Program-made: the position numbers and the translations under genes | DNA from: an uncultured Lachnospiraceae bacterium | Lineage (GTDB): Bacteria > Bacillota > Clostridia > Lachnospirales > Lachnospiraceae | NCBI GenBank assembly: GCA_902782815.1 | Contig: CACZOS010000024.1 | Coordinates: 1 to 5,514 of the forward strand | Direction: 5' to 3' | DNA length: 5,514 nucleotides | Part shown: piece after piece, positions 4,860 through 5,514 of the stretch | How positions within the stretch are numbered: the stretch's first letter is position 1 | Layout of the letters: every line of letters starts with the position of its first letter | Notes under the pieces: generated by a model | The model's input: only the letters and a program-made list of their open reading frames with translations | What the model was told of the DNA's origin: nothing | Databases searched by the model: none

Positions 4860-5514
4860 TTAATTGAGGTTCAGTCTTTTTTCCATCAGAACTTTACATA
4901 CGATAAAGTAGACCGCCACCAGGGTCAGACTGACGATCATTGCCGGTACAAAAAGGAGCTGGACCTGTCCGAAATCGGAAATCTGACTGGTCTGCCCCAG
5001 AATGGCCGGGAAGAATAGAGCAAAGATCCTGACTATGGCTGATTCAAAGATCATCACGCCGATGTAAGCACCGATGGAGGCCAGGGTCGTATGCTGCCCG
5101 GCCTGATGGCCGATGGTTATGGCTGTATAAATCTGTAAAATCGTTTTCACTAAACTGAGGAAGAACAGGATAAGGATTTCGACAAAAATCAGAATCTCCC
5201 TGCCGGTAATGTGGTCTGCCAGAAGTCTCCAGTCAATGTTCAACCCGTACATCGCTCCGGCAAAAAGCCCGATGATCAGGGCGGTACCGATGGCCACAAT
5301 CCCTGTCAGAAGAATCCAGATCATGGCAGAGATCAGCTTGTTGGCGATATGCTCGGAGGCTTTTACCGGCAGTACCATATTGAAGTAGGCTTCTTCTCCC
5401 AGAAGGCTGTTATTATATCTCTGGATAATCATGATGACAGACATCACAAAGATGGCCACGGCAACGGAAAAATAGAGAAGAGCCGACAGGACCATCATGA
5501 ATCCCCCTTCTCCC
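4860..5514 (-). CDS. ABC-2-type transporter permease, N-terminus outside window
   Basis: The frame is open to the right edge, reading Gly-Glu-Gly-Gly-Phe before the Met-Met at 5498-5493. About 212 residues after that Met contain hydrophobic segments near 5-26, 58-84, 103-125, 140-165 and 182-203. The loop MIIQRYNNSLLGEEAYFNMV followed by LPVKASEHIANKL is the hallmark of clostridial ABC-2 permeases, where a variant of QRF-x-LLGDEGYL-x-TLPV precedes the second helix. In such proteins about 60-80 residues with a first helix come before this point. I therefore treat the gene as truncated by the window, even though GGGAGAAGGGGG precedes the Met and mimics a ribosome site. It would act in the cytoplasmic membrane with an ATPase encoded upstream, outside this window. 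Cargo is unknown. The methyltransferase gene follows after 26 nt. Confidence 0.8.
   Translation of the reverse strand, partial: GEGGFMMVLSALLYFSVAVAIFVMSVIMIIQRYNNSLLGEEAYFNMVLPVKASEHIANKLISAMIWILLTGIVAIGTALIIGLFAGAMYGLNIDWRLLADHITGREILIFVEILILFFLSLVKTILQIYTAITIGHQAGQHTTLASIGAYIGVMIFESAIVRIFALFFPAILGQTSQISDFGQVQLLFVPAMIVSLTLVAVYFIVCKVLMEKRLNLN

Noticed and set aside
5493..5498. Met-Met at 5498 as true start of the ABC permease
   Set aside because: Despite a GGGGG-rich stretch upstream, the protein would lack the N-terminal helix and ~60-80 residues common to the family, and the frame is open to the window edge.
1..5514. tRNA, rRNA, CRISPR arrays or insertion-sequence ends
   Set aside because: No cloverleaf-like region, repeat-spacer pattern, transposase motif or terminal inverted repeats were seen in the window.

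Overview
The window looks like a chromosomal stretch from a low-to-mid-GC Firmicute, most likely a gut-type clostridium of the Lachnospiraceae or a neighbouring family. This is inferred from the strong AAGGAGG/GGAGG ribosome sites, the lipobox protein with a long acidic linker, and the ABC-2-type permease, nitroreductase and EamA family flavours. It is not proven from the sequence. No rRNA, tRNA, CRISPR, insertion sequence or phage gene is visible. All genes but one lie on the minus strand and are therefore read from right to left.

From right to left there are three transcription blocks. (1) 5514-4243: the 3' part of an ABC-2-type permease gene, cut by the window edge, followed after 26 nt by a small class I SAM-dependent methyltransferase gene. 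They are probably cotranscribed. (2) 4216-3661: a good sigma-A promoter, a roughly 94-nt structured leader with two hairpins, and a half-size EamA/DMT transporter gene. The second hairpin resembles an intrinsic terminator lying between promoter and ribosome site, so this gene is probably controlled by attenuation. From memory the layout recalls the guanidine-IV (mepA-motif) riboswitch, and this is the most interesting feature in the window. (3) 3480-311: an extended -10 promoter followed by an apparent three-gene operon. It encodes a large TPR-like lipoprotein, a 98-residue conserved-looking hypothetical protein coupled by an ATGA overlap, and a TM1586-type nitroreductase with its own strong ribosome site.

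At the left edge a plus-strand gene for a membrane protein (C-terminal part only) converges on the nitroreductase with just 3 bp between the stop codons. The only long non-coding stretch, 3368-3660 (293 bp), holds the lipoprotein operon promoter, a pair of near-identical 12-13 bp repeats around it, and several inverted repeats downstream of the transporter gene. Functionally, the blocks are an exporter-like gene under leader control, a surface lipoprotein linked to a flavin enzyme, and a membrane transporter linked to a methyltransferase. No biochemical pathway connecting all three is evident.
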